A program made the translations under genes and the position numbers. Positions 8,382 to 17,426 of a stretch of 64,000 bases of DNA are shown piece by piece; position 1 is the stretch's first letter; every line of letters starts with the position of its first letter. The DNA comes from Fulvivirga sediminis (GTDB taxonomy: Bacteria; Bacteroidota; Bacteroidia; Cytophagales; Cyclobacteriaceae). The stretch lies in contig NZ_JAESIY010000002.1 of the NCBI RefSeq assembly GCF_016757215.1, positions 248,001-312,000 of the forward strand. The letters run 5' to 3'. A model generated the notes under the pieces. That model saw only the letters and a program-made list of their open reading frames with translations. It was not told the DNA's origin and searched no databases.

Positions 8382-10307
8382 TCACCCCACTCTTTGAGTT
8401 AACTCCTTATCCAATATTTGATACTCAGAACTCATACTCTTATACTCTGGAACAATAGCCTTCATTAAGGCCACTATTTTATATCTATCAGCTGATGCTA
8501 AAGACAATTTCTTTAATTGATCAAGGTTATCATTAATTTGGTCGAAATCATATTCGAATACCTTAGCTATCATAATTTTATCATGATGCGTAGGTACCGT
8601 ATTCTCTTTACTTGCCAACAGCTCTTCGTACAATTTCTCTCCTTGTCTAAGGCCAGTAAATACTATTTCAATATCTTTATCTAACTCCAAACCGGATAAT
8701 CGAATCATCTTTTTTGCTAAATCGACAATCTTTATTGACTGCCCCATATCAAATATAAAGATCTCTCCTCCTTTACCCATAGCCCCTGCCTCAAGCACAA
8801 GCTGACAAGCCTCGGTTATAGTCATAAAGTATCTCGTAATCTCAGGATGAGTAACCGTAACTGGCCCCCCCTCACTTATTTGCTTTTGAAAGAATGGGAT
8901 TACGGATCCATTAGATCCCAACACATTGCCAAATCTCGTGGTCACAAAAGAAGTTTTATTTGCCCCTTCTTGTCTCAACTTCTTATTAAGAGCTCTAACA
9001 TAAATCTCAGCTATACGCTTAGAGCACCCCATGACATTAGTGGGATTAACGGCCTTGTCGGTAGACACCATCACGAACTTCTCTACCCCAAACTCAACTG
9101 CCAGGTTCGCGATATTACGTGTCCCTATTATATTGCAAAGAACTGCCTCTGAAGGATTACGCTCCATCATTGGAACATGCTTATAGGCAGCAGCGTGAAA
9201 AATAATTTCAGGACTATTTTCACAAAAAATCTCCCTTATCCTCTTTTGATTAGTTACGTCTGCCACATAAAATTTAAATTTAGCATCACGTTCAGAGCTA
9301 GTCATTTCCCTCTCAACCTCATACAAAGCTGATTCCGCCTGATCAATAAGTATTAATAATTCTGGATTAAAGAGAGAAACTTGTCTCACCAACTCACTAC
9401 CTATTGACCCTGCTGCACCAGTAATACAAACTCTTTTCCCTTTTAATTGATCTAAAACTTGTATATTATTTAACTCAATAGACTCTCTCCCTAAAAGATC
9501 TTCTATATTTACCTGCTTTATCTGATTTAAGCTAAGCTCTCCTTTCACCCAATCATCAACCTCAGGAATTGTACGAACTCGGATATTCAGAGCCAAGCAT
9601 GAATCAACCACTTCATTCTTTCTATCAAGAGATAAACTAGTTGCAGCAATTATCAACTCCTTAATGTCCAGAGAATTCAAAATTAATTTAAGGTCAGTAA
9701 CGCCATCATAAATTTGGGTTCCATTAATGACCTTCCCTACTTTGGACAAATCATCTTCTACGAAAGCTACTACACGATAATTGGGTTCTACACTGTTATC
9801 CAACACCTGCTTGGTAATCATGCCTAACTGTCCAGCCCCAAATATCGCAACACGCATTTTATCCGCTTTACGTGGACTTCTGTAATAAGAAAATACATTT
9901 TTGATTAACAGCCTATATTGCAACAAAAAAACAAAAGAGGCCAAGAAAGAAATCAAAATTACCGAATACGGAAAAAGATTGCTGCCATAGTAAGCATAAT
10001 ACCCCACATTCGCTAAAGAACTAATAACGTGAGTGGCAACAAGAGTTACCAATACTCTAAAACCATCATGCATACCCGTATACCTAACTATACCAGCATA
10101 ACTCTTGGTGGTTAACAATGCAACTAGACATGCACTCATATTTATGAGTACTCCTAGAGAAAAATTAAATTCCCCTAGATCACTAAACTCAAAATTAAAC
10201 CTTAATAGATAGCCAAGAAACGTAGAAAAACCAACTATAATCACATCCAAGAGGATAATTATCCATCTAGGAAGGATCCTTAATTGTATAAAAAATTTAG
10301 TTACCAC
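8382..10307 (-). CDS. PglF/CapD-like UDP-GlcNAc 4,6-dehydratase (membrane-bound)
   Basis: This 641-residue polysaccharide-biosynthesis nucleotide-sugar dehydratase is of the PglF/WbpM/CapD type. It typically converts UDP-GlcNAc to the 4-keto-6-deoxy sugar that begins bacillosamine-type synthesis. Four membrane segments (about residues 14-36, 50-66, 86-107 and 112-135) precede a first Rossmann fold ('VAIFGAGQLGM', about 153-163) and a second catalytic SDR domain ('VCITGAAGSIGSE', about 293-305). The region 'MVSTDKAVNPTNVMGCSK' (413-430) shows the modified active site of this family in place of YxxxK. It is the last gene of the locus on this strand. The presence of PglE-, PglD-, PglC- and PglA-like proteins upstream supports the role. 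Confidence 0.88.
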   Translation of the reverse strand: MVTKFFIQLRILPRWIIILLDVIIVGFSTFLGYLLRFNFEFSDLGEFNFSLGVLINMSACLVALLTTKSYAGIVRYTGMHDGFRVLVTLVATHVISSLANVGYYAYYGSNLFPYSVILISFLASFVFLLQYRLLIKNVFSYYRSPRKADKMRVAIFGAGQLGMITKQVLDNSVEPNYRVVAFVEDDLSKVGKVINGTQIYDGVTDLKLILNSLDIKELIIAATSLSLDRKNEVVDSCLALNIRVRTIPEVDDWVKGELSLNQIKQVNIEDLLGRESIELNNIQVLDQLKGKRVCITGAAGSIGSELVRQVSLFNPELLILIDQAESALYEVEREMTSSERDAKFKFYVADVTNQKRIREIFCENSPEIIFHAAAYKHVPMMERNPSEAVLCNIIGTRNIANLAVEFGVEKFVMVSTDKAVNPTNVMGCSKRIAEIYVRALNKKLRQEGANKTSFVTTRFGNVLGSNGSVIPFFQKQISEGGPVTVTHPEITRYFMTITEACQLVLEAGAMGKGGEIFIFDMGQSIKIVDLAKKMIRLSGLELDKDIEIVFTGLRQGEKLYEELLASKENTVPTHHDKIMIAKVFEYDFDQINDNLDQLKKLSLASADRYKIVALMKAIVPEYKSMSSEYQILDKELTQRVG

Positions 10308-10308
10308 A

Positions 10309-10509
10309 TTACTTATTTTTTTGAGAAGAGATAATCTTCTTAAGCCCTAACGCTCCTCCCGCTATTAATAATAACTCTATTCCTCCTATCGGAACAGGTG
10401 CTGGTGGATTGGGAGGTGGCACTCCTCCTCCTCCTCCTTGTGCAAATATCTCATAAGGGCATATAGCAATCAAGAAAAACAATATGCTTATTCTAAAAAA
10501 TTGATTCAC
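10309..10509 (-). CDS. Small secreted protein with PID-CTERM-like sorting tail
   Basis: This 66-residue protein has three parts: a signal peptide ('ISILFFLIAICPYEIFAQ'), a short linker of glycines and prolines ('GGGGGVPPPNPPAPVP'), and a tail made of 'PIGG', a hydrophobic segment ('IELLLIAGGALGL') and a basic end ('KKIISSQKNK'). Motif, transmembrane helix and basic cluster together are the layout of exosortase-type C-terminal sorting signals. The 'PIGG' motif resembles the PID-CTERM tails known from Bacteroidota. An exosortase XrtF is encoded 5.8 kb away on the same strand, so this is a plausible substrate. Almost nothing would remain between signal peptide and tail, so the mature product would be a tiny Gly/Pro peptide. 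The tail assignment rests on pattern, not on a profile search. Confidence 0.75.
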   Translation of the reverse strand: MNQFFRISILFFLIAICPYEIFAQGGGGGVPPPNPPAPVPIGGIELLLIAGGALGLKKIISSQKNK

Positions 10510-10520
10510 AGTACTTATGT

Positions 10521-13500
10521 TTAAAGTTTCATTATCCTTTGGATTGTACTTGCATTCTTATCGAATATACTTAACAAATATACACCACTAGGTAATGATT
10601 TAACATTCAATTTTACGAAATTGTTAGTAATTTCCATTGCGTCAACCACACGTCCTTTTGAGTCAATCAATTCGAGTTTAGCATTAGTATAATCGATTGT
10701 TCCCTCACCTATATGTACATTTAACTCTTCACTATCAATCAATGGGTTAGGGTAAATTCTTATACCATGATTTAAGTACTCATCCACTCCAGTAATGATG
10801 TATTCATATGTAGTACTTCCATTACAACCATCTAATGTATATACACCTGTTTGCTCTGGATAAATTACATTTTCCTCTGATATCAATTGACCATTAAAAT
10901 ACCATCTATTACCCTTTTCCTGATTTGATAAAAGGTTTCCTTCTGATAGAGTAATTACTGGGGATTCAGTTTTTGGTATGAGGAAAAACCTATTACCTGT
11001 TGATTTATTATCCTCATCAATACTAAATGAATACATACTTTGATCGGTAACTTCTTCCATATGATTTAGGTAACTATCATATAGCTCAAAACTGTAATTA
11101 CGAAAGAACACTCCCAAATCATTAAATTTAATATTATAAGTTCCCTGAGTAGCATCCTTAATATTTATTTTTAACGAATCAGAACAGCTTAAAGTTGAAA
11201 ATATATTAATAGCCATCTGCCTATCTTCACCGTCAATTGTTGACAAATCAAATATCTGATTATCCATTTTCATGGCATCATATGCATTATCGAATACATT
11301 AGTTGCTCCTTCTTTAAAACCAAAGTAAGCATAGTCTTGCTTTCCTTGTGCATCTATCAAGACAATCTCTAAAGATTCAATAGCGTCCTTTTCTGATTCA
11401 CGGTAAAAGGCAGCTGTACTATTCGTTTTTGCATTTTCATTAATGGATAACTGAGGAGACGCTCCCGAGGCCTGAACCCAAAACGATTGGCCTTTAGCGA
11501 TTCGACCAAAGAGTATATTCCCTTCTGTACCATTCCAATATCTGTAAATATCTTGTTCATTATCTGTCAGATAGATACTTCCATCAATATTTGTTTTAGT
11601 CCAACCCTCTGTACTTCCCCAAAAGATAGGTGAAGGATATGGATTAGCTACTAAGTTCCATCCATCTGCATCATTAGCAGGAGAACTTGTAGTATAGGAA
11701 ACAGGTAAATTTATAGCTCCTTGATTTAGGACGCCAGTCATACTTATTGTTTTTGCTGTATTACTATTAAATATATATGCGGAATAACCTCTTCCTGGCT
11801 CTAAAGTGCCTGACGTCTTTCTTCTCCAACCATTCTCAGATCCTCCAGTTAGACTTTCATCGTAATAAAACAAAGAACCATTAATCACTTTAATATCGTC
11901 ACTAAGATCGGCAAGAGTAGCGCCTTCCACAGAAGAACCTATATACCTATAAATATCTGAAGAATGAGCTCCAATATACCTTTGAACTACTACATTACCT
12001 GTTATTGAAGCTCCTGTAGGAATAGAACTTACCCACGCATCTCCTGCGCCACTATCAGCAGTAGACAATAAAGTTAAATTTCCTCCTGAAGCAAGAGTCG
12101 ATGCACTCGTATTGGTGAAATTTATTCTTCCGGCTACACTAACTGCACTTGTTAAATTAACCGTCCCTGAGGTTTTATCTATTGTGAAATTATTTAAAAT
12201 AGAATTAGCAAATGAAGCCGTTTGATTATTGGTTCCTGTCATTACGATAGTTCCAGAACCTGCATTCAAAGTACCTCCTGGTTCTACCAATATATTAGAT
12301 GCAAAATTAACGTTAGAGGCTGGCATGTTCAAAACACCATTTTCAGAAATAGTTACATTTCTAAACGTGGGAGTTGAAGCAGCACTAATTGTTGTGTTTC
12401 CATCAAACAAAATCATACCCGAATAGTTGGCTAATGAACCATTATTTCTTATCCAATCTCCTTGAACACTTAAAGTATTAGCTCCTATACTCAATACCCC
12501 TGACTCTAGAGTAATATTTCCATTTACCTGAAGGCTCTGAGAAAGCGTGACTGTTTCTGCACTATTAATGGTTAGATCCCCCAAATCATTTTCATTAAGA
12601 GAGCTTGGCAACTCAGCACCAGAAATCTGAGATGCACCAGTATAGGTTACATTATAAGTACTTGGGGATACAATTTCAGGAGAGTTACCAGTAAGAGTAG
12701 CAGTAGAATTTTTGAAAACATTTGTCCCGTTATTAAAGGTTAGCGTTCCATTGGTATTATCAAAAGTACCTTGTTGCAGATTCAAAGTATTTGCAATATT
12801 TAGAGTACCTATCAAATCCACTTCTCCATTGGCCCTATCAATAGTTAACTCATTTAAAACATTTCCATCTGTGCTAAAGGCTAAAGAACCAAAATTAGAT
12901 GAACCTCGTACCTCAAGTATGCTTGAACTATTTGCAGAAAGCAAGCCGTTCACATTACTCAGCGTTCCGTTCAAATTCAGTGTCTGATCCTTAAATATCA
13001 GATTTCCATTTGTTAAAGTTAACGTCCCATTAATCGTCACTTCTCCGTCAAATGTCACAGAACCCCCTGCTCTATTCAAAGTGAAATTATTAAAACTGGG
13101 TGAGCCTAAAAATGGAAAGATATCACTGGAATTATTACCATTGAGCACAATATTAGAATTAGCAGTTACAGAGACTGTTCCTGTGCCCATAATACCGTCA
13201 TCTAGAGTTAAGGTGTTATTCCCAACAGACAAGTTACCCGATTGAAGATTTAAGGCATTCCCCACAGTAAGGTTCGAAACCATAGATACTCCACTGCTGT
13301 TATTTATTGTTAGATTAACACCTGGAGATGTAGGATGACCTGCACCAATAAATTGAGCAGATGTACCGTTATATGTAATCGTTGATCCCGATTCATAAGT
13401 TCTCGTTCCTGAAACCCTGATATTCCCGTTAGATGTACCTGATTGTATGGCTCCATTAGAAGCTGTAGACATAACACGAAGTTCGCTTCCCGACTGCAAT

Positions 13501-14639
13501 AATAGATTATTACCACTTAAATAGCTATTTGCAGCCACTTCTAAACTATTACTAGAAATCGTATAATTAAAGTCAGGGAAACCTCCAGATCCAATAAAGG
13601 ATTGATCCAAACCACTAAATGTAAACTCATACACCCCACTACCTCCGTTACTAATAGCAGGTGACGACACAAGTAAAAAATCACCACTCAAATCAATACT
13701 AATAGACCCTGGTCCAGAGTAGGTCAGGTTTACCGATCCTGAAGAAATATTCAAGCCAGCCCCTATGCTTAAATCAGTAGTTCCATCATAAACAAAAGTT
13801 ACATCACCATTATTAACTAAGCTCATTTCTCCTGTAACAGTTATAGAAGCATTGGCTGAAGAATTAAAAGCAAAATTAGAATTATCAACTACAAAATCTC
13901 CGCCAACATTTAAGTTATAATTATCAAAAGCAGCTAAGTAAACGTAATTACCTGTTATATTTTGAAATACCAGATCTCCATTAACATTTACCAAAGCTCC
14001 CTGTAGATCTATATATTCCGTAAGATTTGGCGTATCCCATGTAAAGTTACCAAAAGACTGACTTAAACCCGTAGGGGCTGTAGCATTAGTAGTATATCCT
14101 GAAATTAAACAAGTCGATTGAACATTCCAACTAGCTGAAGGAATGGCTCCACTCGTTTCTGTAAACTCATGATTATATATCGAACCTGCTTCAAAACTAA
14201 TGCTAGTTGTGGCAGCATTATTAATTGTCCCAGAATTTTTCACTATACCATATACTCGTATAAAAGCAACTCTTGGTGGTGGTGGACTAACAATACGTTG
14301 AATAGTTAAAATTGCACCTGAACTGACTTCAAGAATTCCACCACTACTAACAGTCAGATCATCACCAGAACCTGCACCAACAGTAAAAGTACTGCCAGAA
14401 TTTATAATTAATTCACCCCCATCATTAATAATCATTTGATCTGCTGACACATTAGAGTTGACCGTTACAGTATGACTATTATTAACAACAATGCCTGATG
14501 AATTTGCAGCAGTCGGCACAACACCTCCAACCCAAGTACTTGTAGAATTCCAATCCCCGCTTTGTGCTGACTCAATTGTTTGAGCATTTAGTCCAAAAAC
14601 AATTCCTATATATACAACTGAAAGTAAAAATATCTTCAT
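10521..14639 (-). CDS. Giant repetitive surface protein with T9SS sorting domain
   Basis: This 1372-residue protein has a signal peptide ending near 'FGLNAQ' and a G8-like start ('GDWNSTSTWVGGVVPTAANS'). About 800 residues of degenerate beta-helix-like repeats follow, rich in Asn, Ser, Gly and Thr ('LTLTNGNL', 'LNLQSGNLSV' patterns). After about residue 870 there is a globular region ('GWNLVANPYPSPIFWG'). It ends with a type A T9SS C-terminal signal ('IRIYPNPLIDSEELNV' ... 'SLPSGVYLLSIF'). T9SS would secrete it and attach it to the surface. It is probably an adhesin or matrix protein. It lies 11 bases from the PID-CTERM-like gene and has its own -7 box upstream, so the two may form a unit within the capsule locus. 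No enzymatic motif was seen. Confidence 0.85.
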   Translation of the reverse strand: MKIFLLSVVYIGIVFGLNAQTIESAQSGDWNSTSTWVGGVVPTAANSSGIVVNNSHTVTVNSNVSADQMIINDGGELIINSGSTFTVGAGSGDDLTVSSGGILEVSSGAILTIQRIVSPPPPRVAFIRVYGIVKNSGTINNAATTSISFEAGSIYNHEFTETSGAIPSASWNVQSTCLISGYTTNATAPTGLSQSFGNFTWDTPNLTEYIDLQGALVNVNGDLVFQNITGNYVYLAAFDNYNLNVGGDFVVDNSNFAFNSSANASITVTGEMSLVNNGDVTFVYDGTTDLSIGAGLNISSGSVNLTYSGPGSISIDLSGDFLLVSSPAISNGGSGVYEFTFSGLDQSFIGSGGFPDFNYTISSNSLEVAANSYLSGNNLLLQSGSELRVMSTASNGAIQSGTSNGNIRVSGTRTYESGSTITYNGTSAQFIGAGHPTSPGVNLTINNSSGVSMVSNLTVGNALNLQSGNLSVGNNTLTLDDGIMGTGTVSVTANSNIVLNGNNSSDIFPFLGSPSFNNFTLNRAGGSVTFDGEVTINGTLTLTNGNLIFKDQTLNLNGTLSNVNGLLSANSSSILEVRGSSNFGSLAFSTDGNVLNELTIDRANGEVDLIGTLNIANTLNLQQGTFDNTNGTLTFNNGTNVFKNSTATLTGNSPEIVSPSTYNVTYTGASQISGAELPSSLNENDLGDLTINSAETVTLSQSLQVNGNITLESGVLSIGANTLSVQGDWIRNNGSLANYSGMILFDGNTTISAASTPTFRNVTISENGVLNMPASNVNFASNILVEPGGTLNAGSGTIVMTGTNNQTASFANSILNNFTIDKTSGTVNLTSAVSVAGRINFTNTSASTLASGGNLTLLSTADSGAGDAWVSSIPTGASITGNVVVQRYIGAHSSDIYRYIGSSVEGATLADLSDDIKVINGSLFYYDESLTGGSENGWRRKTSGTLEPGRGYSAYIFNSNTAKTISMTGVLNQGAINLPVSYTTSSPANDADGWNLVANPYPSPIFWGSTEGWTKTNIDGSIYLTDNEQDIYRYWNGTEGNILFGRIAKGQSFWVQASGASPQLSINENAKTNSTAAFYRESEKDAIESLEIVLIDAQGKQDYAYFGFKEGATNVFDNAYDAMKMDNQIFDLSTIDGEDRQMAINIFSTLSCSDSLKINIKDATQGTYNIKFNDLGVFFRNYSFELYDSYLNHMEEVTDQSMYSFSIDEDNKSTGNRFFLIPKTESPVITLSEGNLLSNQEKGNRWYFNGQLISEENVIYPEQTGVYTLDGCNGSTTYEYIITGVDEYLNHGIRIYPNPLIDSEELNVHIGEGTIDYTNAKLELIDSKGRVVDAMEITNNFVKLNVKSLPSGVYLLSIFDKNASTIQRIMKL

Positions 14640-14678
14640 GAGTAATTTGTTAAAACCTTATAAACAATACCTCCGTAA

Positions 14679-14686
14679 CAAATATA
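14679..14686 (-). promoter_or_regulatory. Putative internal promoter (-7 box)
   Basis: TATATTTG on the minus strand lies 40 bases upstream of the 1372-residue T9SS gene and perfectly matches TAnnTTTG. No TTG stands at the ideal -33 position. It would let the T9SS gene and the PID-CTERM-like gene be expressed apart from the rest of the locus. Confidence 0.4.
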
Positions 14687-14732
14687 ACTATAATAACATT
14701 GATATAGATACCGACCAGTTAGCTGAAGTAAC

Positions 14733-15854
14733 CTAAAAACATTCTTTTATTAAATCAATAGTACGTACTAAATCTTCCTCTATCATGTTAGATCCGGAAG
14801 GTAAGCACAAGCCTATTTCGAACAGTTTCTGGCTAATTCCGTTCAAATATGCCTTAGAACCTTGAAAAACAGGCTGCATATGCATAGGCTTCCATAGAGG
14901 TCTAGATTCTATGTTATTATTTTCTAACAAAATTCTTACATTGTCCTTCACTTTTTCACCATTTTCTCCGGTTACCAAAATAGTGGTCAACCATCGATTT
15001 GAGAAGCATTTTTCGGGCTCACTCAAAAATTGAATATTATCAACATCAGAAAGCTCATTTTTGTAATATTCAAATATCTCTCTTTTCCTTTTTACTCGCT
15101 GCTCCAACACCTCCATCTGACCTCTACCAATACCTGCACTTATATTGCTAAGCCTATAATTATAACCAATAGAGCTATGCTCATAATGAGGAGCATTATC
15201 TCTAGCCTGAGTTGCAAGGAATTTAGCTTTATCAATATATTCCTTATTATCAGAAAGCAATGCACCTCCACCTGAAGTGGTAATGATTTTATTCCCGTTA
15301 AAAGACAAAATACTTAAATCACCAAATGAGCCTAATTTTTGTCCATTGTAAGAAGCTCCAAGTCCCTCTGCGGCATCTTCTATAACCGGAATATCAAACT
15401 CTCTTGCAATATTCATAATCAAGTCCATCTTTGCAGGCATACCATATAAATGAACTACGATAATGGCTTTTGGCTGCTTACCAGACTTAATACGATCCTC
15501 AATACCTTTCCTCAGCAATTCAGGATCCATATTCCATGTATCCTCTTCAGAATCTACAAATACAGGATGTGCTCCTTGATACACTATAGGATTACAAGTA
15601 CCTGCAAACGTAAATGAACTACACATTACTTCATCTCCAGCAGTTACACCTAGAATTATTAAAGCAAGATGTATGGCTGCAGTTCCTGAAGTAAGTGCTG
15701 CTGCATGCGCTCTTCCTGTATATAATGCCAAATCATTTTCGAAAGCCGCAATATTAGGCCCTACTGGTGATATCCAGTTAGATTCAAACGCCTCTTGAAT
15801 ATATTTTAATTCTGTTCCACCCATATGTGGCGATGACAAATAAACTCTTTCCAT
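14733..15854 (-). CDS. PglE-like DegT/DnrJ/EryC1/StrS sugar aminotransferase
   Basis: This 373-residue PLP-dependent aminotransferase of nucleotide-sugar pathways probably aminates UDP-4-keto-6-deoxy-GlcNAc at C4, the PglE step. 'SGTAAIHLAL' near residues 57-66 contributes the phosphate pocket. 'VIEDAAEGLGASY' holds the PLP-ring Asp160. The Schiff-base lysine is Lys189 in 'SFNGNKIITTSGGGALL'. The N-terminus 'VYLSSPHMGGTE' is typical of PglE-type enzymes. It lies between the exosortase gene pair and the T9SS gene, in the same direction as the other Pgl homologues. The exact substrate is inferred from context. Confidence 0.85.
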   Translation of the reverse strand: MERVYLSSPHMGGTELKYIQEAFESNWISPVGPNIAAFENDLALYTGRAHAAALTSGTAAIHLALIILGVTAGDEVMCSSFTFAGTCNPIVYQGAHPVFVDSEEDTWNMDPELLRKGIEDRIKSGKQPKAIIVVHLYGMPAKMDLIMNIAREFDIPVIEDAAEGLGASYNGQKLGSFGDLSILSFNGNKIITTSGGGALLSDNKEYIDKAKFLATQARDNAPHYEHSSIGYNYRLSNISAGIGRGQMEVLEQRVKRKREIFEYYKNELSDVDNIQFLSEPEKCFSNRWLTTILVTGENGEKVKDNVRILLENNNIESRPLWKPMHMQPVFQGSKAYLNGISQKLFEIGLCLPSGSNMIEEDLVRTIDLIKECF

Positions 15855-15875
15855 GACTTACGATGTATAAATAGA

Positions 15876-16292
15876 TTAAGATTTTAATTTGGTGTTATTC
15901 TCCTGATAAAAAATAGCTGGTATTAACAAAAGCATTAAAAGCGGGTTAACCACCAATCTGTGAAGGTACGAAACTAGTGGCCCATTATAAGAAGTATGAT
16001 ACTTTATTATAAGATAAGGCAATAGTATACAAACAACTCCTGCCAACTGTATATAAAATGCGAAAACAACATATTTCCTCTTTGCAAAAAGAGCATATAT
16101 TATAGCTATCATTAACAAATCATTTAGTATAAATCTAATCGATTTAGTTAATACAAATGACCAATAATGATCCGTAAAATAAGTGCCTAGAAAATGATCT
16201 AGATGCTTTTGAAAAAGATATACTACAAGCAATCCTGTAGTGGCCAGTATTAAGACAACGATTTGAAATGGTTTGAGGCTAAGTTTCTTCAC
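15876..16292 (-). CDS. Exosortase F system-associated membrane protein
   Basis: This 138-residue integral membrane protein has about four hydrophobic helices ('FQIVVLILATTGLLVVYLF', 'FVLTKSIRFILNDLLMIAIIYALF', 'YVVFAFYIQLAGVVCILLPYLII', 'VNPLLMLLLIPAIF'). It fits the small family known as exosortase-F-associated, whose genes sit beside xrtF; its function is unknown. Its start overlaps the end of xrtF by 14 bases, so translation is probably coupled. The conserved-looking polar residues are Arg and Asn in 'SIRFILNDL' and Arg and Asn in 'HRLVVNPL'. The name rests on adjacency plus topology. Confidence 0.8.
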   Translation of the reverse strand: MKKLSLKPFQIVVLILATTGLLVVYLFQKHLDHFLGTYFTDHYWSFVLTKSIRFILNDLLMIAIIYALFAKRKYVVFAFYIQLAGVVCILLPYLIIKYHTSYNGPLVSYLHRLVVNPLLMLLLIPAIFYQENNTKLKS

Positions 16293-16815
16293 TTGGTAAC
16301 TTATATAATTTCACAACCCACCAAAACCACATTAAGAACACAATAATGTAAAGAAAAGCGGTAAATAGATATTTATGAGCAAAATACATCATTTCCGGAA
16401 AGTCTTGAGCCACCCAAAAGAGTAATATTATCCGAATCAAATTAAATAAATGAACCCCTACCAAGCCCATGGGAATGAACCAATATAGCTTCTTTATTGG
16501 TTTACCATATGACAATAGAAAGACCAGAAATACTATCATTACATTGAGTCCATTGCACCCTTCATAAACTGAAAGTATGTTATAGCCATTTAAACTCAAA
16601 AAAACAGAAGGTTTCTCCTGATTATCTGATGCTTCCACGCCGTTGCCAAAAGCCGACATTACACCAGACACCTGATTGGTAACAACAACTGTTATTGGGT
16701 CTGGAGAGGGTGAGTAGGTATCAATATAAAAACCGTATAATAAGTTTAGCCCCAGATATAACACTAGAAACTTCACTATAAATAGTATAGCTGGCTTAAA
16801 CTCAGAAATATTCAT
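16279..16815 (-). CDS. xrtF: Exosortase family protein XrtF
   Basis: This is a 178-residue polytopic membrane cysteine protease/transpeptidase of the exosortase family. It is predicted to cut C-terminal sorting signals at the outer face of the inner membrane. The three family residues are visible: Cys87 in 'YEGCNGLNVM', Arg128 in 'LFNLIRIILLFW' and His147 in 'YFAHKYLFTAFLYI'. Hydrophobic segments surround each. The short length and Bacteroidota context match XrtF rather than the longer EpsH/XrtA. It overlaps the upstream acyltransferase gene by 4 bases and the downstream associated gene by 14 bases, inside the capsule locus. A candidate substrate with a PID-CTERM-like tail is at 10309-10509. 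Confidence 0.88.
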   Translation of the reverse strand: MNISEFKPAILFIVKFLVLYLGLNLLYGFYIDTYSPSPDPITVVVTNQVSGVMSAFGNGVEASDNQEKPSVFLSLNGYNILSVYEGCNGLNVMIVFLVFLLSYGKPIKKLYWFIPMGLVGVHLFNLIRIILLFWVAQDFPEMMYFAHKYLFTAFLYIIVFLMWFWWVVKLYKLPSEET

Positions 16816-17426
16816 TTTTGAATAGGTTTAGCAGGAACGCCTACCACAGTAATTTTAGAAGGAACATTTTTAGTTACTGTTGCTCCTGATCCTACTTTAG
16901 CTTTTCTTCCAACCATTATACCATTGAGTATATTAGCTCCGGATCCTACCAAAACGGCCTCATCTAATGTAACCTGACCTGAGATATTAGCCCCTGGCAT
17001 GATAGAGCAAAAAGATCCTATTTGGCAATCATGCCCTATAGTTACATTTAAATTCACTAAAACATGATCTCCTATTTCAATATTGGTAGTAAGTATAGCC
17101 CCAGCACCAAGTACAGAACCTTTGCCCACTTCAATGTTATCATCCGCTAAAATAGCTCTGGGGTGTAAGAGGGTCGCATAATCAATGAAATCATTCTCAA
17201 TATGAGTTTCCAAACCTTTCTTAACAGAAGGATTACCTATAGCAATAATAAGTGAAAGAGGCTCCTTCCAATTATTGAGTTCATTAATTCCTCCTAAAAC
17301 ATTGGGTGCGCTATCATCAAAAAAACCAATAAAATCCCAAGTTGCTTCTTCAGAATTAATGGCATTTATGATGGTAAGGACTTCTCTTCCTAACCCTCCC
17401 GCTCCGTATATCGCTATTTTCTTCAT
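16812..17426 (-). CDS. NeuD/PglD-family sugar O- or N-acyltransferase
   Basis: This 204-residue protein has an N-terminal nucleotide-sugar-binding domain ('IAIYGAGGLGREVLTII', 'GFFDDSAPNVLGG') and a C-terminal left-handed beta-helix of hexapeptide repeats ('IGHDCQIGSFCSIMPGANISG', 'VLVGSGANILNGIMVGRKAKVGSGA'). The His in 'TIGHDC' is the family's catalytic base. It is a close relative in layout of the next gene upstream but has diverged in sequence, so it probably acylates a different sugar, possibly the nonulosonic acid (NeuD-like). The gene starts within the ATGA overlap with its neighbour. Confidence 0.8.
   Translation of the reverse strand: MKKIAIYGAGGLGREVLTIINAINSEEATWDFIGFFDDSAPNVLGGINELNNWKEPLSLIIAIGNPSVKKGLETHIENDFIDYATLLHPRAILADDNIEVGKGSVLGAGAILTTNIEIGDHVLVNLNVTIGHDCQIGSFCSIMPGANISGQVTLDEAVLVGSGANILNGIMVGRKAKVGSGATVTKNVPSKITVVGVPAKPIQK

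Noticed and set aside
12229-12987. Open frames on the plus strand within the 1372-residue T9SS gene
   Set aside because: They are antisense shadows of repetitive, Asn/Ser-rich coding sequence, lack family features and show no promoter.
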